Made by a program: the position numbers and the translations under genes
Notes under the pieces: model-generated
What the model saw: the letters and a program-made list of their open reading frames with translations, nothing else
The model's database searches: none
What the model was told of the DNA's origin: nothing
Part shown: positions 50,918 through 60,043 of the stretch, piece by piece
Layout: each line of letters opens with the position of its first letter
How positions within the stretch are numbered: position 1 is the first letter of the stretch
Source of the DNA: F23-D06 sp963620035
Lineage (GTDB): Bacteria > Bacteroidota > Bacteroidia > Bacteroidales > WCHB1-69
Length of the DNA: 64,000 nucleotides
Direction: 5' to 3'
Assembly (NCBI GenBank): GCA_963620035.1
Contig: CAVEXN010000005.1
Coordinates: 1 to 64,000, forward strand

Positions 50918-52312
50918 TTAATGAATGACTCTCAGTTCTTCAAGTTGAAGCCGCACTTTCAGCCATTCGGCAAGTTTCTTCTCTTTTGCGGCACCGCCGG
51001 CACCGTTTTCCCAGCGGATGTAAATGGTGGGTATTGTGCGGTGTTCCATCGTCTTCGGATTGTAGTATTCCATGCTCGCGATGGCCATCTCCTCAATCCC
51101 GGGATACTGGACCTGTATTTCCTGCGCAATCTGTTTGGCTTTGGCTCCGGTGCCGGTGATTTTGCTGATCTGCGTCTCCAACGCGCGTATGGTGGAGTCC
51201 TGCTGCTGGATGACGTTGTCTTTTTTCTGAATCAGATTCTCGATGATCTCGTTCTGTTGGGCGATGTCGATGGTCTCTCCGGTCTGCCGGACTATGAGTC
51301 TAGTGTTTTTGAGTCCGTATTTGTCGCGGACGATGTTTTGCATCTTATCGAGGCTCTCGTTGGAGAGCGTCTTCCCGACAAGGGAGAGTTCTATGGTCTG
51401 GCTGCGTGGATGGTATTCGCGGTTCCATTTTATGATTTGCGTGTTCTGCATCAGCGCATTGTCTTGTATGTCGTTCACGAACCGTATGCTTTGTGTGTTG
51501 AATGCCGACTCTCTGACCACATCGATGGCCAGAAAGATGCTCGGCACCAGCACGATGACGGTGAATACGGTGACAAGCCGCTTTTCTTTTCGTTTGCGTT
51601 TGGAATCGGAGAATATCTTTTTAGGGAAGCCGAGGAAACGGACCATCAGGAATGTGGCGAGGGCGATGAAGAAGGAGTTGATGAAGAAGAGGTAGAATGC
51701 GCCGAGGAAATAGCCGATCTGGCCCGTGGCAATGCCGAAGCCGGCGGTACAGAGCGGCGGCATCAGGGCGGTGGCTATCGCCACGCCTGAAATGACGGTG
51801 AACTGCTGCGACTTCCGTGAGGTGGCGACGATGCCTGCCAGTCCGCCGAAAAAGGCGATGAACACGTCGAAGATGGTTGGCCGGGTACGTGCCAACAACT
51901 CCGACTGTGCGTCGCTGATGGGGGATATCAGAAAGTAGAGGGTGGATGCCGTGAGGCTGATCAGCACCATCACGACAAGGTTCTTGAGCGACTTTCGCAA
52001 CAGGTCTTCGTCGAGGATGCCGACGGCGAGCCCTATGCCGTTGATGGGGCCCATCAGCGGGGAAATGAGCATCGCGCCGATGATGACCGCCGTGGAGTTC
52101 ACGTTCAGTCCTACCGAGGCCACAATGATGGCGAAGAAGAGAACCCAGACGTTCACGCCGCGGAATTCCACGCTTTTGGAGATGGACTCCACCGTCATCG
52201 GATAGTCGGTGTCATCCCTCAACTGCGTGTATTTGCGGAGGGCGATCCAGAATGTGCGTGCCGTTCTTGAAACCGGCTTTTTCTTTTTCGGGGAAGGTTC
52301 AGTCATGTCCAT
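50918..52312 (-). CDS. DUF389 membrane protein
   Basis: 464 residues. The N-terminal half (about 50-240) has six or seven membrane helices with the DUF389 hallmark GLNVNSTAVIIGAMLISPLM and FGGLAGIVATSRK, and VAIATALMPPLC in the middle. The C-terminal half is soluble, helical and charged (a coiled-coil-like stretch TGETIDIAQQNEIIENLIQK), as in the Bacteroidetes form. Function unknown. The gene starts 21 bp after hisS ends and is probably transcribed with it. Composition does not differ from its neighbours. Confidence 0.85.
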   Translation of the reverse strand: MDMTEPSPKKKKPVSRTARTFWIALRKYTQLRDDTDYPMTVESISKSVEFRGVNVWVLFFAIIVASVGLNVNSTAVIIGAMLISPLMGPINGIGLAVGILDEDLLRKSLKNLVVMVLISLTASTLYFLISPISDAQSELLARTRPTIFDVFIAFFGGLAGIVATSRKSQQFTVISGVAIATALMPPLCTAGFGIATGQIGYFLGAFYLFFINSFFIALATFLMVRFLGFPKKIFSDSKRKRKEKRLVTVFTVIVLVPSIFLAIDVVRESAFNTQSIRFVNDIQDNALMQNTQIIKWNREYHPRSQTIELSLVGKTLSNESLDKMQNIVRDKYGLKNTRLIVRQTGETIDIAQQNEIIENLIQKKDNVIQQQDSTIRALETQISKITGTGAKAKQIAQEIQVQYPGIEEMAIASMEYYNPKTMEHRTIPTIYIRWENGAGGAAKEKKLAEWLKVRLQLEELRVIH

Positions 52313-52333
52313 TGTCGCTGTCGTCTCAGGTGG

Positions 52334-53713
52334 TTACTGTCCGCAGTCCCGGTGTGCTGTGATGTGTTGTGCAAGGCCGTCAAGGGTCATTCCCTGCTGG
52401 GTGCCGTCAGTCATGTTCTTGAGCGTATAGATGCCCTTGGTGCGTTCGTCTTCTCCGGCAATGACCACAAAGGGTATGTGTTTGGCATTGGCATAGGTCA
52501 TCTGCTTGCCGATTTTGACATTGTCGGGGTATATTTCGGCCGACAGTCCGTGTCCTCTCAGAGTGCGCAGTCCTTTCAGGGCATAGTGCTCCTCTTCGCC
52601 GCCGAAGTTCAGAAACAGCGCATCCACGGGGTTCTGGATGCCGGCGGGGAAGAGCCCGAGTTCGTCCAGCACGTCGTATATGCGTTCTGCGCCGTAGGAG
52701 ATGCCTACGCCCGACATGTTCTTGAGTCCGAAGATGCCGGTGAGGTTGTCGTAGCGCCCTCCGCCGGAGATGCTCCCCATGGCGGCATCGCGGGCCTTGA
52801 CTTCGAAGATGGCGCCGGTGTAGTAGTTGAGCCCCCGCGCAAGTGTGATGTCAACCTCCAGCGAGGCATGCAGGGCCATGTCCTTGGCGTAGCCAAGAAC
52901 GGTTGACAGTTCTTCGATTCCTTTCATTCCGGTTTCGCTGCCAGCGAGGAGTTCTTTGAGTTTATCCAACTTCTCGTCGTTGTTGTATTGGCAGAATGAG
53001 AACACAGGCGACAGCTTGTCGATGGCGTCGCGGCTGATGCCGCGCTCTTCCATCTCGCGGCACACCTCGTCTTGCCCGATTTTGTCCAGCTTGTCCATAG
53101 CAACGCAAAGGTCTGTGACGCGGTCGGCCTCGCCGATGACTTCGGCAATGCCGGAGAGGATTTTGCGGTTGTTGACTTTTATGGTTACGGCGATACCGAA
53201 ACGGTGGAAGATTTCGTCGGTGATTTCAATGAGTTCCGCCTCGTTGAGAAGGGAGGTGCTGCCGATGATGTCGGCGTCACACTGGTAGAACTCGCGGTAC
53301 CGTCCTTTCTGCGGCCTGTCGGCGCGCCATACGGGCTGCATCTGGTACCTCTTGAATGGGAAGGTGAGTTCGTGCTGGTGCTGCACTACAAAGCGCGCGA
53401 ACGGCACGGTGAGGTCATAGCGCAGTCCTTTTTCGCACAGTTTGGATGCCAGCCGGCTGGCGGTGAGTCCGGGCTCTCCGAAGTCAACGTTGTGTGTGAA
53501 GTCACCGGAGTTCAGGACCTTGAACAATAGGCGGTCGCCCTCTTCGCCGTATTTGCCCATCAGGGTGGTGAGTTTCTCCATGGCCGGGGTCTCTATGGGA
53601 AGGTAGGCATGGCGGTGGAATACAGAACGGATGGTGTCGAAGATATAGTTCCGCCTCATCATCTCGACGGGCGTGAAGTCGCGGGTTCCTTTGGGAATAG
53701 ATGGTTTTACCAT
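52334..53713 (-). CDS. hisS: Histidine--tRNA ligase
   Basis: 459 residues, class II synthetase. Motif 1 is in IPKGTRDFTPVEMMRRNYIF; motif 2 around QPVWRADRPQKGRYREFYQC; RYDLTVPFARFV is the histidine-family signature and ISGGGRYDNLTGIFG motif 3 with the family Tyr-Asp. It charges tRNA-His. The start is the ATG at 53713 (MVKPSIPKG); the frame opens 27 codons earlier but those overlap the promoter TACCTTTG (53743-53750). It leads the hisS-DUF389 operon. Confidence 0.96.
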   Translation of the reverse strand: MVKPSIPKGTRDFTPVEMMRRNYIFDTIRSVFHRHAYLPIETPAMEKLTTLMGKYGEEGDRLLFKVLNSGDFTHNVDFGEPGLTASRLASKLCEKGLRYDLTVPFARFVVQHQHELTFPFKRYQMQPVWRADRPQKGRYREFYQCDADIIGSTSLLNEAELIEITDEIFHRFGIAVTIKVNNRKILSGIAEVIGEADRVTDLCVAMDKLDKIGQDEVCREMEERGISRDAIDKLSPVFSFCQYNNDEKLDKLKELLAGSETGMKGIEELSTVLGYAKDMALHASLEVDITLARGLNYYTGAIFEVKARDAAMGSISGGGRYDNLTGIFGLKNMSGVGISYGAERIYDVLDELGLFPAGIQNPVDALFLNFGGEEEHYALKGLRTLRGHGLSAEIYPDNVKIGKQMTYANAKHIPFVVIAGEDERTKGIYTLKNMTDGTQQGMTLDGLAQHITAHRDCGQ

Positions 53714-53742
53714 AAGTGTTTCTCTGTTTTTTTTAGACGGCG

Positions 53743-53750
53743 CAAAGGTA
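53743..53750 (-). promoter_or_regulatory. -7 promoter element of hisS
   Basis: TACCTTTG followed by GCGCC on the minus strand, about 30 bp before the ATG. Confidence 0.6.
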
Positions 53751-54052
53751 CGCATTTTTCCGGGATGCGGCGGCAACCAAGCCGGCTGAAGCAACCAAAA
53801 TGGGGATTGAATGGGGCGGAAGGATTAAACAACAGACAATTCCGCCAATTATGCCGTTTGTCCGGCACGGGAGATTGCTATCTGCTGTGGCGAACGCCAG
53901 GAGGAAAGGTGTTCCTCCTGTGCGGGAAAAGATCATGTAGGCAAAAGAAAAGCCGAGGATGAAAACAAGACAACAGACGCCTTGACAGGAACAGGGCGTT
54001 GAGGCAAGCCATGACGATACCGATTGTCATGGGCAAGTTTTTGTGGAAACTC
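53751..54052. other. Intergenic, no gene seen
   Basis: 302 bases upstream of hisS and downstream of the acyltransferase gene (stop 54053), both minus strand. Small open frames on both strands show no recognisable product, and no strong terminator is seen. Confidence 0.5.
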
Positions 54053-55417
54053 TTACATCACGGCTTTTTCCATCGTTTCGGTAATTTCCCGGTTGAGTTC
54101 GCAAAGTCTCCGGTACTCGGCCGAGTGTTTGTGCCGCTGCGCCTTGAAGTAGTCGCAGAGCTTTTTGAGGGCTATTTTGTAGTAGTGTGAGAAGAACTCG
54201 GTGCCGAACATGGCAAGCAGATACGCAACCGCAATCAGGAAGTGCTTGCTGACAGCCCATACTACCCCGAATATGATGAGATAGAAGATGGGGAATGCGA
54301 TGATGGTCCCGATGACATACTGGAAAGAGGAGTGCAGCATAGGGTCTTTGATGCGGTTGGTGAGCCGGCGCGTGATGCACTCCGGGATGAGGTTGTTAAC
54401 ATAGCCGAACACAAAGAGCGGCAACGACACGACCATAAGCAATATGCGCCAAAGCAGCCTGAAAAAAGAGAGTTTCCGGTTTACGATCCAGTTTTGTAAT
54501 CCCAACTGTTTGAGCAGTGCCAGATACTCGCGCGTTTGCATCATAAGTTGCGTGAAAGTGTCGTTATGGTCAGACTGCAGCAGTTTTATGCGGGCGATGA
54601 TGGTCATGGCGGCGTCTTTCTGGTGCGGCAGGTAGTTGGGACGCAGTCCTTTGCTACGGAGCAGCGGGCCGCTCATCATTTGCGTGAGTGCCTCAATCTC
54701 GTTGTAGTACTCGGGGATGTCTATGTCTGGGGTGAGTTCTTTGACGCGGGCACGCGCCTTTTCGTTGAGGGCATGGTAGCCCCGGTCGTGGTTCTCTTTG
54801 TAGGTGTCGAAGAAATCCTCGATGGTGAAAGGCTTGCCTACGGTGACCATCAGGTCGCTGTGAAACGAGAAGTAGTTGGAATAGTGTATGTTGAGTGGCA
54901 GAATCTGAAGTCCCAATTTGAAGTCGTTGAGTTCTTCGGCAGCAAAGGCGATACGGCAGAACCCTTTCTTGAAGGTGTTCATATAGTGGCCGTGCTGGTG
55001 TGTGGCCTCGGGGAAGATGACCAGTGTGCCCCCGTTGCGCAGCACGCGGGCGGCGCGGTTGTAGATGGCCAAGTTGCTTCGCACGTCGCTGTAACTGCCG
55101 TCACGGGTCCTGAATGTCGGCAGGATCTTGAGGAAACGCAGGATGCGGGCCACCTTGTCTTTCTTGAAGATGTCGCCGCGCGCGATGAAGACAGGCTGCC
55201 GTCGGTCTTTGAACATGGTGTGCAAGATGGCCATGGCATCCATCAAACCGTTCTGGTGGTTGGCGATGACGATGGTAGGTTGTCCTTTGGGCGGTATGTT
55301 CTCCTTGTCGAGGATGTAAAAATGGCGGTAATAGATGTGGTTGTGCAGAATGCACAGGAAGTTCATGTAGAAGTCGTATTGCTTGTCGAACTTGTCGATG
55401 TTTTCGAACGAGATCAT
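54053..55417 (-). CDS. 1-acyl-sn-glycerol-3-phosphate acyltransferase (PlsC-like)
   Basis: 454 residues. The catalytic motif is in IVIANHQNGLMDAMAILHTM (NHx5D, the form common in Bacteroidetes PlsC proteins), with GGTLVIFPEATHQHGHY as the second acyltransferase block. Two membrane helices near 335-360 and 380-410 lie in the C-terminal part, which is unlike the shorter classical enzyme. It probably acylates lysophosphatidate or a related lipid at the inner membrane. It starts 12 bp after the DPP11 gene, so the two are likely co-transcribed despite unrelated roles. The rest of the C-terminus is charged (AQRHKHSAEYR). Confidence 0.83.
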   Translation of the reverse strand: MISFENIDKFDKQYDFYMNFLCILHNHIYYRHFYILDKENIPPKGQPTIVIANHQNGLMDAMAILHTMFKDRRQPVFIARGDIFKKDKVARILRFLKILPTFRTRDGSYSDVRSNLAIYNRAARVLRNGGTLVIFPEATHQHGHYMNTFKKGFCRIAFAAEELNDFKLGLQILPLNIHYSNYFSFHSDLMVTVGKPFTIEDFFDTYKENHDRGYHALNEKARARVKELTPDIDIPEYYNEIEALTQMMSGPLLRSKGLRPNYLPHQKDAAMTIIARIKLLQSDHNDTFTQLMMQTREYLALLKQLGLQNWIVNRKLSFFRLLWRILLMVVSLPLFVFGYVNNLIPECITRRLTNRIKDPMLHSSFQYVIGTIIAFPIFYLIIFGVVWAVSKHFLIAVAYLLAMFGTEFFSHYYKIALKKLCDYFKAQRHKHSAEYRRLCELNREITETMEKAVM

Positions 55418-55429
55418 ACTACGGTGCCG

Positions 55430-57595
55430 TTATTCGATGATGTCCATTTCTTCGATCAGGTTGTGCGCGCCGGCGAATTTGTCCACGATGAACAGGAAAT
55501 AGCGTGTGTCGAGGCTGATGTTGCGGCAGCGGCTGGCATCGTAATAGAGGTCGCTCATGGTGCCTTCCCAAACGCGGTCGAAGTTGACACCGATGAGTTG
55601 GCCGTCAGCGTTGATGACCGGGCTGCCGGAGTTGCCGCCGGTGGTGTGGTTGCCCGCAATGAAGGCCACGGGCATTTTGCCTTCTTTGTCGGCATAGCGG
55701 CCGTAGTCTTTGTTTTGCCACAATTGCTTGAGCTTCGGGTCAACATGGTAGTCGTAAACGTCAGGGCTCTCTTTTTCCATGATGCCGTCGAGGGTGGTGT
55801 AGTATTCGTACCAGATGCCGTCTGCCGGCTCAAAGCCTTTCACCTGGCCGTAGGTGACCCGCATGGTGAGGTTGGCATCCGGATAGAACACCTTGGCGGT
55901 GTCTTTCTCCATCAGGGCTTTCACATATTTACGGTAAAGGGTGTTGAGTCTGTCGGTGTTGTCACTCAGTTCCGTATAGGTCTTCACATAGTTGTCGAAG
56001 ACGGCCTTGTAGATGCGCAGCAGTTCGGAGTTGGCACTCTTGGCGATCTGCTTGGGCGAAGCCTCCTGCACAAAGCGTACAAATCTGTAACTGTCAGTAA
56101 AGTAGGGGGCGGTTGTGGCTTGGGCATCCCAAAGTTGTGTCATACGCTGGCGCACCGTGTTTTCATCCTGGATGTACTGGTGCAGTTCGGCAGGGATGAG
56201 TTCAGGCTTCTCTTTTGTGAAATAATAGGTGAAGAGTTCTATGAAACATTCGCGGTCGATGGGGAGACTGTAGCCGTCATGGAACGAAGCGTTTTTTTGC
56301 TGCACATTGGCACGTGCCGTCTCGAGTGCGATTTCATTGCCTTTGGCAAGCGGCTCGGCGAGGTTGTTGTAATAGTGCCGCACCAGATTCAGCATGATTT
56401 CGGGACCGAAAACACATTCGGAGACGAAAGTGACGGCTTCGGTCTGGTCGGCGATGTCTTTGTACAGTTCTTTCATGTCGGCGATGAGGGCGCCGTACTG
56501 CTGTTTGCGGGTGGCGTCCTGTTCCGTCCACTGCTGGAACTCTTTCTCGGTTTGCTGTTTCTTTTCGATGACGCGACATTCGCGGATGCCTTTGGTTTCG
56601 CCCTGCCATTTTTTCCAGCCGTTGGAGATGCTGTTGGCCTTGGCGGAATACATCAGGCGCATGCGCGGGTCGAGGTTCATCTGCCGTTTCATGGCTTCGA
56701 GGCGTATGGTGCGCGCATCGATGGCAATGGGGTTCTGGATGTTGGCGGTGATGTTGACGCCGTCGGAGAGCAGAAACTGGCGGGTGCTGCCCGGATATCC
56801 GAACACTAAGGTGAAGTCGTTCTCTTCGATGCCTTTGATGGAGACGGGGAAGTATTTCTTGGGCTTCATCGGGATGTTGTCGGCGGAGTAGTCGGCGGGT
56901 TTGCCGTCCGGGGCGGTGTAGATGCGGTAGAGGGAGAAGTCGCCCGTGTGACGCGGCCACATCCAGTTGTCGCTGTCGCCACCGAACTTGCCGATGCTTT
57001 CAGGCGGCACGCCCACGAGTCGGACGTCGCGGTATGTTTCGGTCACGAACATAAAATATTGGTTGCCGTAGTAGAACGGTTTGATGGAGGCGCTGTAGCC
57101 GTTGCCGTCGGTGGCTTTCTTGGTCTCTGCTGCTATGTTCTGCCTGATGCTTAGCTGCCGTTCGATTTCGTCCATGTCATCGGTCACGTTGCGGAGCACC
57201 GCTTCAGTCACGTCCTGCATATAGACGAGGAAGGTGACTGTAAGGCCCTCCATCGGAATCTCTTCGGACTTGTTCTTGGCCCAGAAGCCGTTCTGCAGGT
57301 AGTTGTGTTCCATAGTGCTGTGTGACTGGACGTAGGAATAGCCGCAATGGTGGTTTGTGAGCAGCAGCCCTTGGTCGGAGATGAGTTCTGCTGTGCAGCC
57401 TCCGCCGAAGAGCACGATGGCGTCTTTCATACTGTGGTGGTTGACGCTGTAAACGTCTTCGGCGGTCAGCCGGAAGCCTAATTGCTGCATTTCAGTTTCG
57501 TTGTACTGCAGGAAAAGGGGCAGCCACATGCCTCCGTCGGCGCGGACGAACCCTAACAGGGCACAAAATAGGGGAATCAGTAGAAATCTTTTCAT
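55430..57595 (-). CDS. S46 dipeptidyl-peptidase, DPP11 type
   Basis: 721 residues with signal peptide KRFLLIPLFCALLGFVRA. Family S46 motifs are complete: LLTNHHCGYSYV (catalytic His), SDNWMWPRHTGDFSLYR (catalytic Asp) and TGGNSGSPVINADGQLIG (catalytic Ser). The residue 18 after that Ser is Arg (NFDRVWEGTMSD), the position that in Porphyromonas is Arg in DPP11 (cuts after Asp/Glu) and Gly in DPP7 (hydrophobic); so this is DPP11-like. It is periplasmic and trims peptides to dipeptides with acidic second residue. It lies between DPP IV and the acyltransferase on the minus strand, 61 bp after DPP IV. Confidence 0.92.
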   Translation of the reverse strand: MKRFLLIPLFCALLGFVRADGGMWLPLFLQYNETEMQQLGFRLTAEDVYSVNHHSMKDAIVLFGGGCTAELISDQGLLLTNHHCGYSYVQSHSTMEHNYLQNGFWAKNKSEEIPMEGLTVTFLVYMQDVTEAVLRNVTDDMDEIERQLSIRQNIAAETKKATDGNGYSASIKPFYYGNQYFMFVTETYRDVRLVGVPPESIGKFGGDSDNWMWPRHTGDFSLYRIYTAPDGKPADYSADNIPMKPKKYFPVSIKGIEENDFTLVFGYPGSTRQFLLSDGVNITANIQNPIAIDARTIRLEAMKRQMNLDPRMRLMYSAKANSISNGWKKWQGETKGIRECRVIEKKQQTEKEFQQWTEQDATRKQQYGALIADMKELYKDIADQTEAVTFVSECVFGPEIMLNLVRHYYNNLAEPLAKGNEIALETARANVQQKNASFHDGYSLPIDRECFIELFTYYFTKEKPELIPAELHQYIQDENTVRQRMTQLWDAQATTAPYFTDSYRFVRFVQEASPKQIAKSANSELLRIYKAVFDNYVKTYTELSDNTDRLNTLYRKYVKALMEKDTAKVFYPDANLTMRVTYGQVKGFEPADGIWYEYYTTLDGIMEKESPDVYDYHVDPKLKQLWQNKDYGRYADKEGKMPVAFIAGNHTTGGNSGSPVINADGQLIGVNFDRVWEGTMSDLYYDASRCRNISLDTRYFLFIVDKFAGAHNLIEEMDIIE

Positions 57596-57656
57596 ATTGA
57601 TGGCGAATTATGGGGTTAGAGGGTGCGGTTTTGCCCGCCGCCCGGAATTTGCGTTT

Positions 57657-59837
57657 TTACAGGTTGTTCAGGATATATTTGGCCAGTTTCCTGTAGAGGT
57701 AGGCGCGGGTGTTGCCGCCCATGATGAAATGGTTCTTGTTAGGGAAAAAGAACTGGTCGTATTCGACTTCTGCCTCGTTGAGGGCTTTCACCAGTTCCAT
57801 GGCGTTCTGGAAGTGTACGTTGTCATCGGCGGTGCCGTGGATGAGCAGGAATTTGCCATGCATCTTGTTTGCATAGGTGGTAGGGGAGTTGAGGTCGTAG
57901 CCGTCGGGGTTCTCCTGTGGGGTTCTCATGAAGCGTTCTGTGTAGATGTTGTCATAGTATCGCCAGTTGGTGACGGGCGCCACGGAGATGGCCATCTTGA
58001 AAGCACCGTCGCCCCGGAAAAGGGAGAGGGCGGAGAGGTAGCCGCCGAAACTCCAGCCCCAGATGCCGATGCGACTGCCATCTACGTAAGGAAGCGTTTT
58101 CAGCCAGTTGGCGGCGGCAATCTGGTCGATGGCTTCGTATTTGCCCATTTGCTGGTATATCACTTTCTTGAATGCGTCGCCCCGGGTGGCGGTACCGCGG
58201 CCGTCCACGCATACGGAGATGTATCCATGCTGGGCGAGCATCTGGTAGAAAGCCAGGTCTTGCGCACCCGAGTAGGCGTTCATCACCTGCTGGCTGCCGG
58301 GACCGCCATAGCAGTTCATCATGACCGGGTATTTCTTGGACGGGTCAAAGTCGGCGGGTTTCAGCATCCAGCCGTAAAGTTCCACGCCTTCGGCCGTGGT
58401 GAAGCGGATGATCTCGCGTTTGGCGAAGCCGTAGTCGTCCATAGTCTTCTGCACGCCCTTGTTGTCGTTGAGCACGCGAAGTTCCTTGCCGGCCGCGTTG
58501 CGGATGGTGTATTGCGGCAGCACGTTGAGTGAGGAATAGACATTGCGGTAGAAGTGGCCGTTAGGACTGAAGTCGGTGCTGTTCCACCCGTCGCCGCTGC
58601 TTATCATCTTTTTCTTCTTGCCGTCGAAGTTGACGAGGTAAAGGTCGCGGTTCAGCACATTGCTTTCGTTGGAGAGGAAGTAGATCTGCTGCTTGTCTTC
58701 GTTGACGTATTGTATTTTGTTCACTTCCCAGTTGCCGGAGGTGAGCTGCTTGATGTCGCCGCCAAAGGTGACTTTGTAGATATGGTTGAAGCCGTCGCGC
58801 TCGGAGGTGACAATCATGCTCTTGCTGTCTTTGAGGAAGTAGTAATCGTCGGTGACGTCGAGCCATTTCTCGTTCAGGTCGGTATAGACAATGTCTTGTT
58901 GCCCCGTGAGGGTGTTGTAGCGGATGAAGTCGAGCCGGTTCTGGTGGCGGTTGAGTTTGAGCACTACGGCATCGCGGCTGTTCGGAAGCCAATAGACGCG
59001 CGGGAAGTAGCAGTTGCTGTTGTCGCCGAGGTCAATTCTGGTGAGCGCACCGTCTGCCAAGTCATAGACAAAGACATCCACCAGCGAGTTGTCTTCGCCG
59101 GCCTTGGGGTACTTGTATTTGAAGTCAGTGGGATAAAGGCTGTCGTAGAGGGCGAAATTGTACTCTTTGACGCGGCGCTCGTCGAAGCGGAGGAAGGCGA
59201 TCTTTGTGCCGTCGGGCGACCACGATGCCGCCTGCGACATGTCCAGTTCTTCTTCATAAACCCAGTCGGCATAGCCGTTGAGGATGGCATTCTCCTGCCC
59301 GTCCCGGGTGATGCGGATGACAGTGCCGGTGGCCATGTCCTGCACGTAGAGGTCGCATCCTTTGGCAAAAAGCGCATACTGACCGTCTTCGGAGAGTTCG
59401 GCGAAGTGCAGCTTTTCCGTCGTGTCAGACACCATCGTCAGCGTTTTCTTTTCAAAATCATAGACGTAATAGAAGGCGAGGGTGGAGCGTCGCCAGATGC
59501 TTTCCATTTCTACGGCAAGCAACATCCGCTTCTCGTCGCTTGAGAAAGAATAGTAGTCGAGGTTGCCCATCGTCACGCGGCCGTGGCTGAGACTTTCCAA
59601 CTCTTCATTGCTGACCAGCGTGCCAAGCCTGTCGCCGCTGGCAAAACTGTAGCGGTCGATGCCGCCGCGCTTCACTACGGTGTAGTCGTCACTGGCGGGC
59701 ATGGCGGTGTAGCCGGCCACCCCTCGGGGATAGAAAGCGTAAAGGTTCCAGATTTCGTCGATTGTGATTTTCTTGTCTTGAGCCAGACAGCAAGTTACGG
59801 CTGTGCAAAGGAGAATAAAAAGCAGATGTTTCTTCAT
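57657..59837 (-). CDS. Dipeptidyl-peptidase IV (S9B)
   Basis: 726 residues. Signal peptide KKHLLFILLCTAVTCCLA leads to an eight-bladed beta-propeller domain (about 40-480) and an alpha/beta hydrolase domain. DWVYEEELDMSQAASWSPDG carries the Glu-Glu motif that anchors the free N-terminus of the substrate; GIWGWSFGGYLSALS has the catalytic Ser, LIHGTADDNVHF the Asp and FFPNKNHFIMGG the His. It releases dipeptides with Pro or Ala at position two in the periplasm. The ATG at 59837 begins the signal peptide; ATG at 59843 adds two residues. The open frame runs 60 codons further but is not coding. It sits directly upstream of DPP11. Confidence 0.94.
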   Translation of the reverse strand: MKKHLLFILLCTAVTCCLAQDKKITIDEIWNLYAFYPRGVAGYTAMPASDDYTVVKRGGIDRYSFASGDRLGTLVSNEELESLSHGRVTMGNLDYYSFSSDEKRMLLAVEMESIWRRSTLAFYYVYDFEKKTLTMVSDTTEKLHFAELSEDGQYALFAKGCDLYVQDMATGTVIRITRDGQENAILNGYADWVYEEELDMSQAASWSPDGTKIAFLRFDERRVKEYNFALYDSLYPTDFKYKYPKAGEDNSLVDVFVYDLADGALTRIDLGDNSNCYFPRVYWLPNSRDAVVLKLNRHQNRLDFIRYNTLTGQQDIVYTDLNEKWLDVTDDYYFLKDSKSMIVTSERDGFNHIYKVTFGGDIKQLTSGNWEVNKIQYVNEDKQQIYFLSNESNVLNRDLYLVNFDGKKKKMISSGDGWNSTDFSPNGHFYRNVYSSLNVLPQYTIRNAAGKELRVLNDNKGVQKTMDDYGFAKREIIRFTTAEGVELYGWMLKPADFDPSKKYPVMMNCYGGPGSQQVMNAYSGAQDLAFYQMLAQHGYISVCVDGRGTATRGDAFKKVIYQQMGKYEAIDQIAAANWLKTLPYVDGSRIGIWGWSFGGYLSALSLFRGDGAFKMAISVAPVTNWRYYDNIYTERFMRTPQENPDGYDLNSPTTYANKMHGKFLLIHGTADDNVHFQNAMELVKALNEAEVEYDQFFFPNKNHFIMGGNTRAYLYRKLAKYILNNL

Positions 59838-59860
59838 TAACATTATTTTTTTAAGAGCGG

Positions 59861-59868
59861 CAAAAGTA
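59861..59868 (-). promoter_or_regulatory. -7 promoter element of the DPP IV-DPP11-acyltransferase cluster
   Basis: TACTTTTG on the minus strand followed by CCGC, 23 bp before the DPP IV ATG at 59837. Confidence 0.6.
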
Positions 59869-59914
59869 ATAAAAAAAGCGAAGCGTTTATTATGCGCATA
59901 ATGTGAGGACTTAC

Positions 59915-59948
59915 ATAAGTTCAACTTGGACAGTAATAAAGCGGGGGA
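59915..59948 (+). repeat. 34-bp dispersed repeat, copy 2
   Basis: ATAAGTTCAACTTGGA, an 11-bp variable part (CAGTAATAAAG), then CGGGGGA. It differs from 45128-45161 at three positions and lies between divergent DPP IV and pgi genes. Confidence 0.75.
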
Positions 59949-59994
59949 ACAAGGTCCGCCGTAGGACCATGCGGTAAGTTTGCCTGTTTTTTTG

Positions 59995-60002
59995 TATATT
60001 TG
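59995..60002 (+). promoter_or_regulatory. -7 promoter element of pgi
   Basis: TATATTTG followed by CAGCC; the pgi ATG is 41 bp downstream. Confidence 0.6.
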
Positions 60003-60043
60003 CAGCCGTTTGCCGGTCACCCCGGCTTTAAGATTTATTGGCT

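Noticed and set aside
54536..56809. A 757-codon open frame on the plus strand
   Set aside because: It runs antisense to the acyltransferase and S46 peptidase genes, whose motifs are complete; it is a by-product of their codon bias and has no domain.
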